Shown here: piece after piece, positions 31,925 through 43,018 of the stretch
Numbering within the stretch: the first letter of the stretch is position 1
How the letters are laid out: each line of letters starts with the position of its first letter
DNA from: Graphiopsis chlorocephala
Taxonomy: Eukaryota; Ascomycota; Dothideomycetes; Cladosporiales; Cladosporiaceae
Assembly (NCBI GenBank): GCA_022828445.1
Contig: JAIZZJ010000005.1
Coordinates: forward strand, 1,178,001 to 1,242,000
Direction: 5' to 3'
DNA: 64,000 nucleotides
Notes under the pieces: model-generated
The model's input: the letters and a program-made list of their open reading frames with translations, nothing else
Told to the model about the DNA's origin: nothing
Databases searched by the model: none
Made by a program: the position numbers and the translations under genes

Positions 31925-33649
31925 ATGGCGGAACCCGAAGTGCAGTTGCCACCGGCGCCAGAGAACGAACTGAATCACAGCCATAATCCCGACATCCAGC
32001 TGGACGAGAGCGAAAAGCACCCAAAGAGAGAATCTACTTCCAGCAGTCTTGCGAGACTTTCAAGCCAGGACGATATTGTCTATCATTATCTAACATTCGA
32101 AACCGATTTACCCTCTCCGGCATATCTATCGCAACCAGACTACCCACACTCAAGTCAAACATCAACACCGGCACAATGTCCGAACCTGGACAAATACACA
32201 TCACCGTTCCTCTGGAGCTCACAGCGCAAAACAATCATCACATATCTCTCATGCGCAGCCACGGCGGTGACAGCCTACGCCGCTGGCTCTTACTCTTCAG
32301 GAAGCGCCCAGATGCAGGAAGAATGGAATGTGTCTGAGACGGCCATTGCAGTCGGTATCACAACATTCACATGTGGCTTCGGCATCGCACCCATGGTTCT
32401 TGCGCCATTCTCTGAGATCAACGGCCGACGACCAATCTTTGTCGTTACTGGAACGCTCTTCGTTATTTTCCAGCTCATCTGTGCTCTTACTCCAACCTTC
32501 GCTGGCATGCTGATCAGCCGATTCCTGGTCGGATGCTGCAGTAGCACCTTCAGCACGATGGTTGGTGGTGTCGTCTCCGACATCTATCATGCGAAAGAGC
32601 GTAACACCGCTATGGCCTTGTTCTCAGGATCTGCACTTTTTGGCACTGGATTTGGGCCGATCATAAGTGGTATCATTGCACAGCACACAACATGGCGTTG
32701 GATCTTCTACCTACAAGTCATCACCTGCGGCGTGATGATGATATTCATTTTGTTCTTCTTCAAGGAAACTCGCGGATCAGTACTTCTCAGCAAGAAAGCA
32801 AAAGTTGTGAACAAGTGGATCGCTCAGTTGGAATCTGAAGGCCACTACGGATTTATGATGCCGCTCGCAAACAGCAAAAAAGCGGGTCCGATCACCGCTC
32901 CCCAAAGAATCCGCTGGAAAGTCAAGAGCGACGAAGAGCGTACATCTCTTGGAAGAATGATTGGTATCAGTTTATACCGACCCTTCCATCTCCTTTTCAC
33001 AGAATCCGTCGTATTTTTCTTCAGTCTCTGGATCTCTTTCAGCTGGGCAGTCCTATACCTGACCTTCTCCGCTATTCCATTGGTTTTCACGACTAGCCAC
33101 GGCTTTGACCTCGAACAGAATGGTGCGGTTTTCACTGCGATCTCAGTCGCTGCAATAATAAGCACCGGCATCAGCGTCGCACAAGAACATATCGCGCGAA
33201 AATACTTCACCGGCAAACAGCGCGCCATCTTCGATGGTCCCGAAGGCCGTCTCTACTTCGCATGCATCCAGAGCGCACTGCTACCAGTGGGTTGCTTCTG
33301 GTTCGGCTGGACTTCTTTCCCGACGAATCACTGGATCCTCCCTGCTCTCGGCATCGGCTGCGCAACAATGGGCATTTTCAGCATTTATCTCGCCGTTTTC
33401 AATTACCTCGCGGACACATACCATCGCTACGCCAGTTCTGCGCTCGCGGCGCAGAGTTTCTGCCGTAACATCTTGGCTGGCGCGTTCCCCTTGTTTACGC
33501 CGCAGATGTTCAAAGTGATGACTTTCCAAGGCGCTGGCAGCTTTTTGGGAGGAATGGGCGCTTTGCTGACGATTGTGCCTTGGGTGCTGGTATTTTATGG
33601 ACCGCGCATCAGAGCGAGGAGCAAGTTCGCCAGCGAGATCATGGATTGA
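31925..33649 (+). CDS. MFS transporter, DHA1 (drug:H+ antiporter-1) type
   Basis: An intronless gene encodes 574 residues. About 95 hydrophilic N-terminal residues precede 12 membrane segments. Family signatures are seen: the loop-2/3 motif APFSEINGRRPIFVV, the motif-C-like GFGPIISGIIAQHTTWRWIFYLQ, and FFFKETRG after the sixth span. WRWIFYLQ and the long loop with KVVNKWIAQLE are usual in fungal DHA1 proteins that carry polyamines, drugs or toxins out of the cell at the plasma membrane. The ATG at 31925 has a good context (ATCAACATGGCG) and is preceded by a pyrimidine-rich leader. The substrate is unknown and no cluster context supports a specific one. Confidence 0.87.
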   Translation: MAEPEVQLPPAPENELNHSHNPDIQLDESEKHPKRESTSSSLARLSSQDDIVYHYLTFETDLPSPAYLSQPDYPHSSQTSTPAQCPNLDKYTSPFLWSSQRKTIITYLSCAATAVTAYAAGSYSSGSAQMQEEWNVSETAIAVGITTFTCGFGIAPMVLAPFSEINGRRPIFVVTGTLFVIFQLICALTPTFAGMLISRFLVGCCSSTFSTMVGGVVSDIYHAKERNTAMALFSGSALFGTGFGPIISGIIAQHTTWRWIFYLQVITCGVMMIFILFFFKETRGSVLLSKKAKVVNKWIAQLESEGHYGFMMPLANSKKAGPITAPQRIRWKVKSDEERTSLGRMIGISLYRPFHLLFTESVVFFFSLWISFSWAVLYLTFSAIPLVFTTSHGFDLEQNGAVFTAISVAAIISTGISVAQEHIARKYFTGKQRAIFDGPEGRLYFACIQSALLPVGCFWFGWTSFPTNHWILPALGIGCATMGIFSIYLAVFNYLADTYHRYASSALAAQSFCRNILAGAFPLFTPQMFKVMTFQGAGSFLGGMGALLTIVPWVLVFYGPRIRARSKFASEIMD

Positions 33650-33786
33650 AATTATTGATAGAATAAAGATGAGACAGCATTCGACGTGATCGGTTCAAAA
33701 AGCAAATTTGATTTAATTCATGCATCACTACTTTACAGTCCATAGCTCACCGCTCCATTATCGGAACCCCACTACCAGACTTCATA

Positions 33787-36033
33787 TCAATGCAACCCAC
33801 CCGACATATAATGTTCGTTATCGTCACTCTCATTCTCCTCCTCCTCCTCTGAAGACTCCACGGTCCCCGAGCACGTCGCAGACGAAGACTTCTTGTCTTT
33901 GACCGACGACGAACCAAACGACTTCTTCAACTCTGCGTCGCTCACAGGAGGCAAATCCCAAGCCGACGGGTATTTTACGCGTGGCTTCGATGGGCTGAAA
34001 GTGCTCCTCACGGCGTCGGCGGCGCCGGTGGCAAGGCTGGCGACGCGCTTGAGGATGCCGTCGTTCTTTTGCTGCGCGGCGCGGCTTTCTTCTAGGCCTG
34101 TCGAGAGGGTCAGTAATGTGGTAATGGGACAATGGATGGCTGGCACGTTTTGAGAACAGCAACGACGAGTACTTGCCTCGCGCAAGATCCTCCTCAATCT
34201 GACGACTAATCTCCCTTTCCATGAACGGGGTCTCGCCAAACGGGAAGTACGGCGGCATGCGCCTGTGCCAGATTTCGGGCGCCGGCAGCGTTTCGTGGAA
34301 GGGGTTCGGTTTGTTATTCAGGGTTGGAATTGTTTGGGAGTTTGTGGGCGAGATGATTGCGCCGCGGCCGGGTTCGTTGGGGTGAGGTGCACGTGGCGAG
34401 GACTTTTTGCGTGGATGTGTGCTTCTGGTTCTGGGAGCGGTTGGTTCTGATGCTGCTTTGTCTGGAGAGGCGGATCGGACTCTTTTTGCTGGGGAGGGGC
34501 TTTTGTTGGATACTGAAGCGGCTCGTTTGACTGGTGACTTCTTTGTGGTCTTTTTGGTCTGTGGTACTGGTGGAGAGTCAGTATGTTAACTTTGATCAAA
34601 TTTGGTGTGGCGAGCTTACCTGGCTCGTCTTCATCATCATCGCCAGTGGGCTGATAGAGGCTATCTTTCCTCGCCGAACTCTTCGAAATGCCTCTGGTGC
34701 GACCCACAGCCGTTGCTTGTGAAGCGTCCGCCTTCGCGGGGCTTTTAGACCTCGTCTTTGTGACCTTGAGCGGAGCAGGAGAGGCTTCCTTCGCCTTTGC
34801 AGGACTTCTGGACCTTGTCTTGGTTGTCTCGATGGGTGCTGGAGACTTACTCGCCCGGCGTGTGGGCGCTTTCGCTGGGCTGCGAGAGCTTGTTGTAGGC
34901 CTGCCGATGGGAGCAGGTGATTTGGATGCCGTGCGTGTTGCTGCCTTCATTGGGCTTTGGCTGCGAGCACGAACAGGCCCGCTCACAGATGCTTCACGCT
35001 GGCGCTTGACAGGGCTTTTGGCAGGACTCCTTGATCGCGAGGTTGCACGACTGGATGGCTTGACCACTCGTCCGGCCAACACTTGGTCTCTGTACTGCTC
35101 GAACGTTAACCCCGATGCTTCCATTTCGGCCCTGTGCTCCGCCCTCCCTTGAACAGCCCGATCCTGCCCTCGCTTGACTCTCTCGATGAGATCGGCTGTG
35201 ACACGAATCGCAGGCATCGACGCACGCGGAATCTCCAAGGTGCGAGGAACAATTCCATTGGCATCGGCAAAGCCCTGGTTCTCCAAGCCTGCGCGCAGCG
35301 CCCCGGCGAACACTCCCATGCTTGTGCTGTCTGTTAGGCACTCGTCAAAACCGGCACCCAGGATGCTGCGCATGTTCTTCTTGACTCTGCGATACATTGA
35401 CCTCAACTGCCGTGTGAGTTCGTCATCGGTTGCGCGAGCATTGCCGTCGAGCTCGGCTCTGTTCTCCAGCAGCACGTGGTAGCAGCGGACAATTGTTCTT
35501 TGGTCGAAGACGTCGGCTGTTTCTAGACAATTGATGATACCATGACGGATCACATACCGAGCGAAGTCGTGGAATATGAATCCGTTGGAGTCTTCAAACT
35601 TCCGTACAAACTTTCGATACTCCTCGAACGATTTCTCCTTCTGCGCCTTCGTTGGCGTCGTCGACTTGCTCGGCGACTTCTTGGTCGAAGTAACCTTCTT
35701 CTCAGGCGTCGTACGCTTCGTCGCCTTCTCGGGAGATGCTTCCTTAGCTGGAGTCGTCGCTTTCACAGTCTTCTTTGGCGAGGCTTTCTTCACCGGCGTC
35801 GTGGCTTTGGAAAGCGATGTCTTCTTCGCAACTCTTCCGGTTTGCACGTGGTCTGCTGCAGCCTCCTGCGCTTTCGCAGAAGGTACTGTTCTCCTTGGTG
35901 AGCTTCTTGTCGTTCGCTCAGGAGTAGCCACTTTCGAATTTGCCGATTTTGCTGCTGACGCTTTGGTGGTTTTCGCTGGTGAAGTCTTGCGACCCGGTTT
36001 CTCTGGCGTTCCGTCCGCTCGTGATTTCGCCAT
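33787..36033 (-). CDS. Basic, SPAK-repeat-rich protein, probably nuclear
   Basis: Exons 34620-36033, 34177-34566 and 33787-34097 encode 704 residues. The second intron has a GC donor (GCAAGT at 34176-34171) and a normal CAG acceptor; reading across it restores one conserved-looking frame (QIEEDLARG then LEESRAAQQ). Residues 1-140 are Lys/Ala/Ser/Pro-rich with many TPxK/SPxK units. A folded segment of about 150 residues follows (SFEEYRKFVRKFEDSNGF, YVIRHGIINCLETADVFDQ). Then come repeats such as SRSPAKAPTRRASKSPAP and a C-terminal segment with PYFPFGETPFMEREI and PSAWDLPPVSDAEL. SPxK motifs resemble histone H1-like or CDK-phosphorylated nuclear proteins. I do not recognise the family. The tail is acidic (SSEEEEENESDDNE). 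Confidence 0.7.
34098..34176 (-). other. GC-AG intron
   Basis: Donor GCAAGT follows CGAG, acceptor CTCGACAG precedes GCCTAGAAG, with ACTGACC as a branch site. Removing these 79 bases keeps frame, while no GT donor nearby does. Confidence 0.75.
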
Positions 36034-37329
36034 AGCTGAGAGTATTGGTTTACTGCTGTAGGTTGACAGAGATGGGAAATGCGGACGTCTAATGGAGATT
36101 GATACCTGTGAGAAAGTAAAGAATGGGAATGCGACGGATGTTTTGCTGCGCAATCAAACATCGGAATGCGGCATGCGTCCATATTTGGCACCACCATGCA
36201 AACGAGAGCAGACAGTCGACAACAGCGAATCGCACTGTAGGTTTCTTTCGATTTGCGCTGTCCCCCACTGCGCATACGTGCAGCAAATTACAATTATAAT
36301 AGCTAGTAGGGTGGTATCGGCGGGCATGGTTTCAGATCCCGATATTCATACCGTTGAGATGCTCGTCGCCGCCACTCGCGGAGATGATGGCATCGCTGAA
36401 ATTGAAACTATGAAGATATCGCGAGTTGGGGTTCGACCGCGCTGGCTGTGGACTTGCAATTCCCCATGGCTGCGAGATGTTTCGTGTGTGCCGCTGAGAG
36501 CTGTATTGCGTAGCGTACTGGTACCGTGTGGTGTTGATATCGCAGTAGCGATAGTGAGTCCGAATTTGCGAAGTGGCTCTGTGGCAGGGAGGCTGAAATA
36601 ATGTAACTCTAGCGATGTGACAGCAAGTGAACGTCGGTTGCGGATAGTAGTGGCGGATAGTGGTGATGAGAAAGGAGAGAGACTTCATGTTGTGCAGAAT
36701 CGTGGGAAGCAGCATGGCTTTACCATTCGCGAGGGACATTGTGAGTAAAGGCAGTCACGAGTGAGGCCAGGAAGGAACTTCACTCAACCACTCTCCGAGC
36801 CGTTCAGGTGCAAATCAGCGCCAACAGTCCAAAAAGAAGGGATGCCGACCGCTGAGAGTACTGCTGCAGTCACTCAAGCACTCTCCAAATCGCCTACGCG
36901 CATAGCGAAGTCTACGATTCGAAAAAAAAGACGCCATCCGGTGAGAATGCTTTTGAAAGGCATGACACGAACCTGTCACATGCAAAGGTTTTTGTGGCAA
37001 CATAAGGTCAAAATTTCTGAGGATTCTCTCTGTATGCCTGTAAATAGCGCCACGAAAAGACTACATGGAAGTGAGAGGTTCGCAAACTCACTCAATCGGC
37101 CTGCCAGGGCCACATTCGCACGCTCTTTCCGTTTCGCCACGCCGATGTTCCATCGCGTTTCATGTTCCCGATAAAAGTGCAAAGTCGTGAAATCTATGTC
37201 TATGCCTCGTTTCCAGCGAGGTCAGCTGCCGTTCCCTTCCTTCGTCCCTGCCACTGCCGCTTGCCGCTCGCGGCTGGTCTTGACAGTGGCCCGGAGCCTC
37301 AAATTGACACTCACACCAGCACAGACTTT
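36034..37329. other. Long intergenic region
   Basis: The region separates the SPAK-rich gene from the SnoaL-like gene. Open frames here have no domain. A run of eight A residues lies near 36921-36928. Nothing else is seen. Confidence 0.4.
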
Positions 37330-37827
37330 CTACTGGCCGTACATGCCCCTGCCGAGCGCCTCGTTGATGCCCCTCACGTTCCAGTAGAAAGGCCTGATCT
37401 CCTTGATGGTACCAGCGTCACGGTCGACCTTGATCCACTGAATAAGAGGGCCCAGAACCTCCTCGCCGGACTTGCGGACACGCATTCTGAGGGTAGATGT
37501 GACGACGACCTCGTTGCCGTTGTGGAGGACTTGGCGCTCAGAGACTTCCATGCGGTCGAAGCAAGTGGCCATGGCTTCACTCCACTTGCGGAAACCGTCG
37601 TGGCCCTGGTATTCGCCACCGTAGGGCATATCGGGAGATTGGTGAATCAGGACTTCAGGGGAAAGAGTGTCTTCGAGGTCGCCGAAGTCACGCTTCTCGG
37701 CGGGCGAAGCCATGTAGCGGCGCTCGGCGGCGTAGAAGCGGGTGAGAATGTCCTCGGCGGTGCGGGCGTTGTGGCTGACAGTCCTGGTGAGAGAAGGCCT
37801 GGGAGCCAAGTTGTTGGTGGTAGCCAT
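37330..37827 (-). CDS. SnoaL/NTF2-like domain protein
   Basis: An intronless gene encodes 165 residues. After about 20 disordered residues the sequence has the NTF2-like layout: an N-terminal helix (TAEDILTRFYAAERRYM), LEDTLSPEVLIHQSPDMPYGGEYQGHDGFRKW, then strands ERQVLHNGNEVVVTSTLRMRV and LIQWIKVDRD, ending in IKEIRPFYWN. Parts are quoted separately. The pocket of this fold may serve as a small enzyme or binding protein. His and Asp residues lie where SnoaL-like enzymes place catalytic groups, but the reaction is unknown. The start has a good context and a glutamine-free leader. Confidence 0.78.
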   Translation of the reverse strand: MATTNNLAPRPSLTRTVSHNARTAEDILTRFYAAERRYMASPAEKRDFGDLEDTLSPEVLIHQSPDMPYGGEYQGHDGFRKWSEAMATCFDRMEVSERQVLHNGNEVVVTSTLRMRVRKSGEEVLGPLIQWIKVDRDAGTIKEIRPFYWNVRGINEALGRGMYGQ

Positions 37828-39099
37828 GATGATGATGAAAGAGGCGAAAAGGGTAGTTTGGTTGGGTTGGAGAGAGAAGGCGGGCTTTGCAAGAAGATCA
37901 AACCGGTTGATGGGCGAGATGGAGAATGAAGGTGTTGTTGATGGAATAGATATCCAGATGTTGTTCGAGGAAACGGAGCTCCTTTTCCCTTTACCCTCGC
38001 AAGAGCGTAATGGCCGTCAAATTATCGGTCGGCAGCTTTCGCGCCTGATGCGCGCCGGGCCCACATTGTCCACTTCGACGGTGCAAAAGTGGAAACGCTG
38101 GCCTCACCAACTTGCACACCAATGGTAGCCCGACGTGCCAGCGTCATCGCGCCTCCAATCGGACGCTGCCGAGCAGACGTGTGTTAGCGCAGATGGACGT
38201 CACACGAGTGTGCAGGGTTAAAGGGCCGTCCGGTAGGGTTGAGCAAGAGCCCTTCAAACAGGTGCGCCGTTTGCTGTGAAGCTTTCTGCTGCGAATTTTG
38301 GGTGGGCCGAGACATCTCCAGCGCGGAGGTGAGACTGAGAGGATTCAGAGTCCTTGGATCAGCGTCTCCTTCAGGATTGCTTCGAATCTGCTTCCAAACT
38401 GCTTCACATCCGCTCAAAGGGGTCTCTTCCACGTAACTTGAAACCTCGGGCTATCGGAAACGACGATAGGCAGACAGGCAGGTCATGTGGCCCCGCGTTG
38501 ATCAGAGCAGCGAAATGAGGGCGGTGGATATAAAACACGCGATAGCGTCGCCATAGCTCTTAAAATGCCCGCAAAATCCCCATGGTCAGCAACGGCGACA
38601 GTGCCTAGTGGTGTGACCCTCGATGCATGCGCGGAGATTGGTGACTTCTATATGCAGCGCTATCGAACGTCTTTATCCTCGGGTGAGAAGTCATGATGCC
38701 GACGACCTCCGTTCGTCCAAAGCCCGAAAGGGAGCTCATCGCTGTAATATAGGAGATGGATCCGTATAGCAGGGATTTGACGATCATTCGCCGACTTGGA
38801 CGATCCTCATGGACAATCACATATACTCTTCCGTGTGGAGGGAACGAATCCTGCCTAGCTGGTATCACGGCATTAACAGCAACGATTGGTGAATACTGAC
38901 AAGACAGCACAATCAACGAATGAATGAATGATGAACAAACAATAAAAGTTCAGACTTTCTGTCATTTGAGTGCGTTCGGTTTCTGGCTATGAACAGCAAG
39001 AATCTAAATCCTATCACAAGAGCTGCTGATTCGCAAGCAAGACTTGCAAAAGGAAACAGCGGCAGTCTGTACCTCAACCGGTGGAGCAGAAGAAAGGGC
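37828..39099. other. Intergenic region
   Basis: This stretch contains the promoter of the SnoaL-like gene. No gene or repeat of note is recognised apart from short open frames. Confidence 0.4.
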
Positions 39100-39103
39100 A
39101 AAA
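39100..39103 (-). terminator. RNA polymerase III terminator of tRNA-Thr
   Basis: Four T residues on the minus strand begin seven bases after the tRNA-Thr 3' end, the normal polymerase III stop. Confidence 0.7.
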
Positions 39104-39109
39104 GATGAG

Positions 39110-39182
39110 TGCCCTAAGACGGAGTTGAACCGGCGACCTCGTCATTACTAGTGACGCGCTCTACCAACTGAGCTATCAGGGC
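39110..39182 (-). tRNA. tRNA-Thr (anticodon AGT)
   Basis: 73 nt with a complete cloverleaf. The acceptor stem pairs GCCCTGA with TTAGGGC, including one G-T pair. The D arm is GCTCAGTTGGTAGAGC, the anticodon stem-loop is CGTCA-CTAGTAA-TGACG with AGT in the loop, and the T loop is GGTTCAACTCC. No intron. Confidence 0.93.
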
Positions 39183-39591
39183 TGAGTCGAATGAATTGCT
39201 CTATTCGATGGTGGTGCGACAGCAACTGCGATATTGTAGCTTGTGCTGCGCATATCATGAGAGACAACAATGAGCATTGTAATGGGAAAAGGAGATGGTC
39301 GGTGCCCAGAGGGTGTAATTTCAAGATCCGAACCGAGCAGATGATCAGATATAGCAGCGCTCTGGCGAGCTCCATTTTGTTTCTATCCAGGTGCCTTTCT
39401 TTCCATGTGTATTGTATCTTTCTTTCGCCATCGTGAATACTGTTCGTTTGTTTGTTGGCACCAGTGCCATTAGAGTCGATGAGCCCCAAAATTACGCCTC
39501 TAAGAAAGGGTATCCTTCCCATACCAAGATCTGACCCGTGAAGAAAGAAACGAAACACCAAGAAACCTTCTCATAGCCAGGACAGTAGCAC
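39183..39591. other. Intergenic region
   Basis: Contains the upstream side of tRNA-Thr and the 3' untranslated region of the next minus-strand gene. Nothing else is seen. Confidence 0.4.
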
Positions 39592-40788
39592 CTACGCAGA
39601 GGCGGCCTCGACACTCTGCGCCAAACTCTCCCTCAGTGCATTGCATACATCGTCGAAGCCGCTGACGACGTCTTGACACTCGCTCTTGCACCATTTGTCT
39701 TTGATTTTGCCTTCCCAAGGACTTCTTGACAGCTCTTCGCGTGCGGCTTCACACCTTTCGCGCTCTCGTCTCAAATCAGTCACCATTGTTTGCGTTGTCC
39801 GCAGGTGCCGTGATGCTGCGTTTGTGGTCTGCTTGCCCATTTGTAGTGTGTCTGTCAGTCCTGCAAGAGCCTGGATAGTTGCCTCTGTCTCGCGGCCCAG
39901 CTTTTGCAGACCTAGCAAGGGAGCGGTGTCGGGTCGTGGCAACGAAGCCAGCAGGGCTTCGATCAGTGGCAGCGATTTTTCGACGGAGTCCAGGTCCAGT
40001 GGTGTGGAGAAGATGAATGGCGAGTACAGACTTGCATTCAGCGTTTGCAGTGCTTTCGTCTCTTTGCCCAGATGTGTCGACATGCTATTCGTACTTGTGT
40101 TCAATCGCTGCGTGCCAGATTCCAGAGCAGATTGGTTCCCAAGGTCCTGCATCTGCAAGATTGCACGCGGGATGAGCGGGTCTGCTGTTGCGTCCGAATA
40201 TTGCGCCATACGATGTATGGCGCTGATGCCGTCTTCCAGCTCAGGCGACAACCGCTCTTCCAAGTCGTCTTCCTCGTTCTCATCCGGCGGCTTGTCGCTG
40301 AACGGCTTGCTGAAGTTGCGGACGTGTTTTGGCGAGCTGCGTTTTGAGTTGTAGGATACATCTATACCCGAGTCTCGAGCGCCCTCTGCTGTATCGTCTT
40401 GTTGTTTTGATTCGTGCTGTTTGTCGGCGCTCTCGAGCGCGTCTTCGGTGTTGCCCTCTTCGTACTCTTCCTCGTCCGACAGGAAGTCTAGCTCGTCCGC
40501 CAAATTGCCCATGCCACCTCCGCCGGCGCCATCCGCTGGCGTTGCTGAGCGTTGCGAGTAGTTGGATGCGATTGAAGAGCGGTGGCGCGAGCGTGGAGTC
40601 ACGGGGCTTCGGTCGTGGATGCTGGAGAAGCTGGAGTTGCGCCTCCTGAGCTGCTCGCGGTAGGAATTGGAAGGCGATGTGTCTATTGGTGTGATGAAGT
40701 CTCGTATGGGCGATAGAGGCGGAGAGGTCGCCATTTTGTGTGGTGGAAGGGGTGATTGATCGATCGCGGTATTTGCGGTGTGAGCCAA
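39592..40788 (-). CDS. Uncharacterised protein with disordered head and coiled C-terminus
   Basis: An intronless gene encodes 398 residues from the ATG at 40788, or 380 from a second ATG at 40734 (MATSPPLSPIRDF). The first 180 residues are Ser/Pro/acid-rich with several SP sites (SPIRDF, RSPVTPRSR) and a DELDFLSDEEEYEEG stretch, and are likely phosphorylated and disordered. From about residue 185 on the protein is helical (ISAIHRMAQY, TLNASLYSPFIFSTPLDLD, LIEALLASLP), ending in a charged coiled segment (TDLRRERERCEAAREEL) and a CKSECQDVV motif. I cannot name the family. Length and layout suit a cytoskeleton- or spindle-related scaffold, but that is only a guess. Confidence 0.62.
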   Translation of the reverse strand: MAHTANTAIDQSPLPPHKMATSPPLSPIRDFITPIDTSPSNSYREQLRRRNSSFSSIHDRSPVTPRSRHRSSIASNYSQRSATPADGAGGGGMGNLADELDFLSDEEEYEEGNTEDALESADKQHESKQQDDTAEGARDSGIDVSYNSKRSSPKHVRNFSKPFSDKPPDENEEDDLEERLSPELEDGISAIHRMAQYSDATADPLIPRAILQMQDLGNQSALESGTQRLNTSTNSMSTHLGKETKALQTLNASLYSPFIFSTPLDLDSVEKSLPLIEALLASLPRPDTAPLLGLQKLGRETEATIQALAGLTDTLQMGKQTTNAASRHLRTTQTMVTDLRRERERCEAAREELSRSPWEGKIKDKWCKSECQDVVSGFDDVCNALRESLAQSVEAASA

Positions 40789-42329
40789 CCAGTCGAGTGT
40801 GGAGGAGGGAGACGACGAAGTGGGATGTTGACTTTCAGAGCTTCGTCATCCGTGGTGTTGGGGTGTCGCGAGGCAGGCGGGCAAGCAGCTTTCGAACAAG
40901 TGTCGAGTAGATGCAATGGCAATGGCAATGGGTATATCAGTGGTGTGTTATTTGTTGACGAGGGCTTTTGCGTGGGCAACGAGCTATCGGGCTTTCAAAA
41001 GCAAGTTCCTGCATTCAATATGGCCAGCGTGCAGGGTTCAGGGCATGGGAACGAGAATGGGCGATGGACGCGGAGAGCAAGCGCGTCGATGCCACGCACA
41101 TTTAACTCTCGGCACCCATGAGGCGGAGTCTTAAGACACACAACACATCGTCTCAAGACAAGTGTGCGTCACGATATCCATGCTGCCCAACATGCTGCTA
41201 CCTTCACGTACTCACTGGTACCCAACGTCCGCTGCCAGCCTTCCCAATTACTACGTGTGTCACCTGCACATCTTCACCATCTGAACCTGGGTTGTGCAGC
41301 TCCAATAGCCTAGATCGCCAGTCATTGTGCACTCATTGCATGTGTAGCCGGCAGTGTATGCCTGCAAACCCATCTGAACCGCAGGAGAGGTGCTGGGGCC
41401 GAAATAAGAGCTTTGTCGTGGTGTAGGAGCAAGATCCGTGTTCTATGGTCAGCCATTAGCTCCCGTTCGCATACAGCAGGTATGATTCGACTTCAGGAAT
41501 TCAACTTGTATGTTTAATCGACAACAATCGAGATATAGAAGGATCGGAAAGCCATCAGTCGTGACTGTATACTGTTATTCTCTATAGCAACACCGATCTT
41601 TACATCGACAGCATTAAATATCGTCCTAGTATAAAGTTACAAGCATTGTAGCATTTTGGTGTTTCTGCAGATTGGGGTATATAGGGTTAGGGCTCGCGTC
41701 TGCAGTTTCACATCTTTTCTCGATAATCACATGAACATACATGTATGTAGGCACTATAGATTGACCTTAATAGGAAGTAGCGTCCATTCGACGAAAAAGT
41801 ATCGTACTGACATCAGTGTATGATCTAAATGAGTCCCACATCCAACCTAGACATCGATACGCGTACTTCACAGCAAGAATCGACGACCAGGAAGGCAATA
41901 AACAGAAAACATCAATCTTTTCAACAAAAGCCTCAGGCTACCGGACTACACACTGTACACACCAGAAACTCCAATCGAAGTGGCCGTTCGTTCTTCAATG
42001 GTATCTCCCAGAGCAAACGACGCCCTAGTCCACCACGAAAATCGTACGTTACAAGTATCAACGACTATCAAGAGAAATACGATGTTCCTACCTACCTTGT
42101 CTTCATTGTTGCCATCTAAATCATCGCAGCGGTGATAGAGCTATCGAACGAAGCGCGCAAAACTTCAGAAGGCCATAAAGCCTTAACAAAACATCATGCG
42201 AACCACACGCAACAATGCGAAAGCAATCTGAACGATCCTCCCCGGCTTCTTGAGCTTCAATCTATTCGATTCAATGGCTGGTCTGCAAAAGATCTGGCGA
42301 TTTTCCCAGACTGCAGGACCCAGATCGGC
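40789..42329. other. Long intergenic region
   Basis: A 1.5-kb gap between the coiled protein and tRNA-Gly. Short frames on both strands lack domains. Sequence from 41450 to 41820 is AT-richer than the surroundings. No gene is recognised. Confidence 0.4.
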
Positions 42330-42333
42330 AAAA
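42330..42333 (-). terminator. Probable polymerase III terminator of tRNA-Gly
   Basis: Four T residues on the minus strand 27 bases after the tRNA end, preceded by a CTCCCGCGGGAG palindrome (42340-42351). Confidence 0.45.
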
Positions 42334-42360
42334 GGAAACTCCCGCGGGAGCTGTGTTTAA

Positions 42361-42456
42361 TGCATCGGCCGGGAATCGAACCCGGGGCTGGCCGAATCAT
42401 CTGAGATGCAAGATCTCGAATGGCAACGGCCAATTTTACCACTAAACCACCAATGC
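42361..42456 (-). tRNA. tRNA-Gly (anticodon GCC) with 25-nt intron
   Basis: The mature tRNA has 71 nt. Acceptor stem GCATTGG pairs with CCGATGC with one G-T pair; D arm GTTTAGTGGTAAAAT; anticodon stem GGCCG/CGGCC around loop TTGCCA-T; T arm CCGGGTTCGATTCCCGG. The intron (42396-42420) sits in the canonical place, one base 3' of the anticodon. Confidence 0.9.
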
Positions 42457-43018
42457 TATCGATGAAGGACAAGACAAACAATACAGATATGAAGCTTTGT
42501 TTGAGGGGCGTCAAGTTCAGATCGAGAGAAGGAGAAGTAGGGATCGTCAGTAGCGGCCGTCGCAAGTCTAAAGCAATACCAAACATCGACAAGACAGGAA
42601 CTCAATGCTTGGAGGGTTGAATACAGTACCAGTTAGAAGATGGAGTGATCTACGGACCGATCCAATCCCATACATCAATACTTTCCGCCATTACGACTCG
42701 CAGCAGAGCTCCATGTTGGTATGTAGCCCAAAGCGATTCCAGTCTGTGCCGAGGCGTCTGAGTTGAGTGCAGTCGTCCTCGAATCGAAGTCGATATGTGA
42801 GACGTCGCAGCTCACCAGCCCCTGGTCAAATCGGAACAGGTGACCGGGCTCTTCTCGTACAAGGTAAGGTATGTTACTACGGTAAGCGGGCGGGAGGAAT
42901 GGCACGCGAGGGCGGGATCGTGGAGAACGCAACGTCCTAATGGAGAAGGCTGAGGCAGCGGCAAGCAAGCCAGAGTAGATGCAAGCAGGCATGTGACAAT
43001 CGACATCCGGGCAACCTC
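42457..43018. other. Divergent intergenic region
   Basis: Between tRNA-Gly and the tyrosyl-tRNA synthetase gene. It should hold the synthetase promoter. No gene is recognised. Confidence 0.4.
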
